NCBI GenBank assembly: GCA_036804505.1
Contig: DAIRSI010000014.1
Span: 1 to 64,000 of the forward strand
Length of the DNA stretch: 64,000 nucleotides
Source: Phocaeicola_A sp036804505
Lineage (GTDB): Bacteria > Bacteroidota > Bacteroidia > Bacteroidales > Bacteroidaceae
Direction of reading: 5' to 3'
How positions within the stretch are numbered: the stretch's first letter is position 1; each line of letters opens with the position of its first letter. Below the pieces are notes generated by a model. That model was not told the DNA's origin, did not search any database, and saw only the letters and a program-made list of their open reading frames with translations. Position numbers and translations under genes: made by a program. Below, piece by piece: positions 63,764-64,000 of this stretch.

Positions 63764-63792
63764 GACGGATATCCCCTAGGAATACCCTATCC
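63764..63792 (-). promoter_or_regulatory. Candidate ECF-sigma promoter of the sulfatase locus
   Basis: The minus strand reads GGATAGGGTA (63792-63783), 15 bases, then CGTC (63767-63764) followed by AAAATATAA. It resembles GGGGGGAA-N13-CGTC before the anti-sigma gene. A second AGGGGA lies at 63777-63772. No TAnnTTTG box occurs between the gene start and 63840. Confidence 0.45.
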
Positions 63793-63837
63793 AAAAAAAC
63801 ATGTTATTAAACATTAAAGAAAAATGGATTCTTCTTA

Positions 63838-64000
63838 TTACTGAAAGCGCTTGTTTAGAAAAAATGCTATGCTTATGAACATAAAACTGCCTGCAGCAAC
63901 CTCCAGAGGGTATGCTGTCAGTGTGTGGAACGGTAATAAAAACGGAATGAGCGACAAGGCTCCTGCAGGAGCAAGATATTTGCCTGTTTTGTGAAAAACG
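63838..64000 (-). CDS. C-terminus of a membrane protein, cut by the window edge
   Basis: The minus strand has an open frame that enters from the right edge and stops at TAA (63840-63838). It reads VFHKTGKYLAPAGALSLIPF, then further hydrophobic residues and ends in FLNKRFQ. Two hydrophobic helices are separated by a short loop, followed by a basic tail, which is how an inner-membrane protein often ends. The family cannot be named from about 54 residues. It is on the same strand as the SusC gene but separated from it by the candidate ECF promoter. Confidence 0.5.
   Translation of the reverse strand, partial: VFHKTGKYLAPAGALSLIPFLLPFHTLTAYPLEVAAGSFMFISIAFFLNKRFQ

Overview
The window reads as chromosomal DNA from a gut member of the Bacteroidales, most likely Bacteroides or Phocaeicola. 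Three things point there. Promoters carry the Bacteroidetes housekeeping -7 box TAnnTTTG, often with TTTG 19-20 bases upstream. There are two SusC/SusD pairs, one with serine-type sulfatases and an ECF sigma/FecR pair. The RNase P RNA gene and the envelope genes are of the expected kind. No tRNA, rRNA operon, CRISPR array, intact IS element or prophage was seen.

Layout. 0-12 kb is mostly core: a small secreted protein, a PAS/GAF histidine kinase behind a repeat-rich spacer, lemA plus an M48 protease, a GH27 alpha-galactosidase, a clostripain-type lipoprotein protease, a DegP/HtrA protease, rnpB, a YihY membrane protein and riboflavin synthase. A roughly 60-nt small RNA with a near-consensus promoter and its own terminator lies upstream of riboflavin synthase. 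12.4-19 kb is a TolC / adaptor / ABC ATPase / ABC permease export operon followed by a LytS/LytTR-type two-component pair. 19-30 kb holds outer-membrane proteins (DUF5686, a surface-repeat protein, DUF3943), an SGNH-SGNH-MBOAT O-acetylation operon and a divergent GH25 lysozyme with MORN-like repeats. 30-36 kb holds a MalY/PatB lyase, YitT, a small charged protein, a GH35 beta-galactosidase, a 39-residue double-glycine leader-like peptide and an Fe-S aldo/keto reductase.

36-47 kb is accessory in character: a histidine kinase split by an in-frame stop, a GC-richer SusC/SusD pair without enzymes, two AT-rich BspA-like leucine-rich-repeat lipoproteins, and an 850-bp gene graveyard. The graveyard contains a decayed copy of the neighbouring acetyltransferase/amidohydrolase locus, a nested-palindrome element with 36-bp inverted ends, and the tail of an AlbA/ATPase_c_4-like gene.

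49-63.7 kb appears to be one regulated system for a sulfated glycan. A periplasmic-binding-domain/PAS histidine kinase sits 10 bp before an ECF sigma factor, followed by a FecR anti-sigma factor. Convergent to them is a polysaccharide utilisation locus: SusC with an STN signalling domain, SusD and three sulfatases. Similar GGG...CGTC motifs precede the anti-sigma gene and the SusC gene, while neither has a housekeeping -7 box, which fits ECF-sigma control. The SusC signals to FecR, FecR releases the sigma factor, and the sulfatases desulfate the imported or surface-bound glycan. The last 160 bases hold the end of an unidentified membrane protein.
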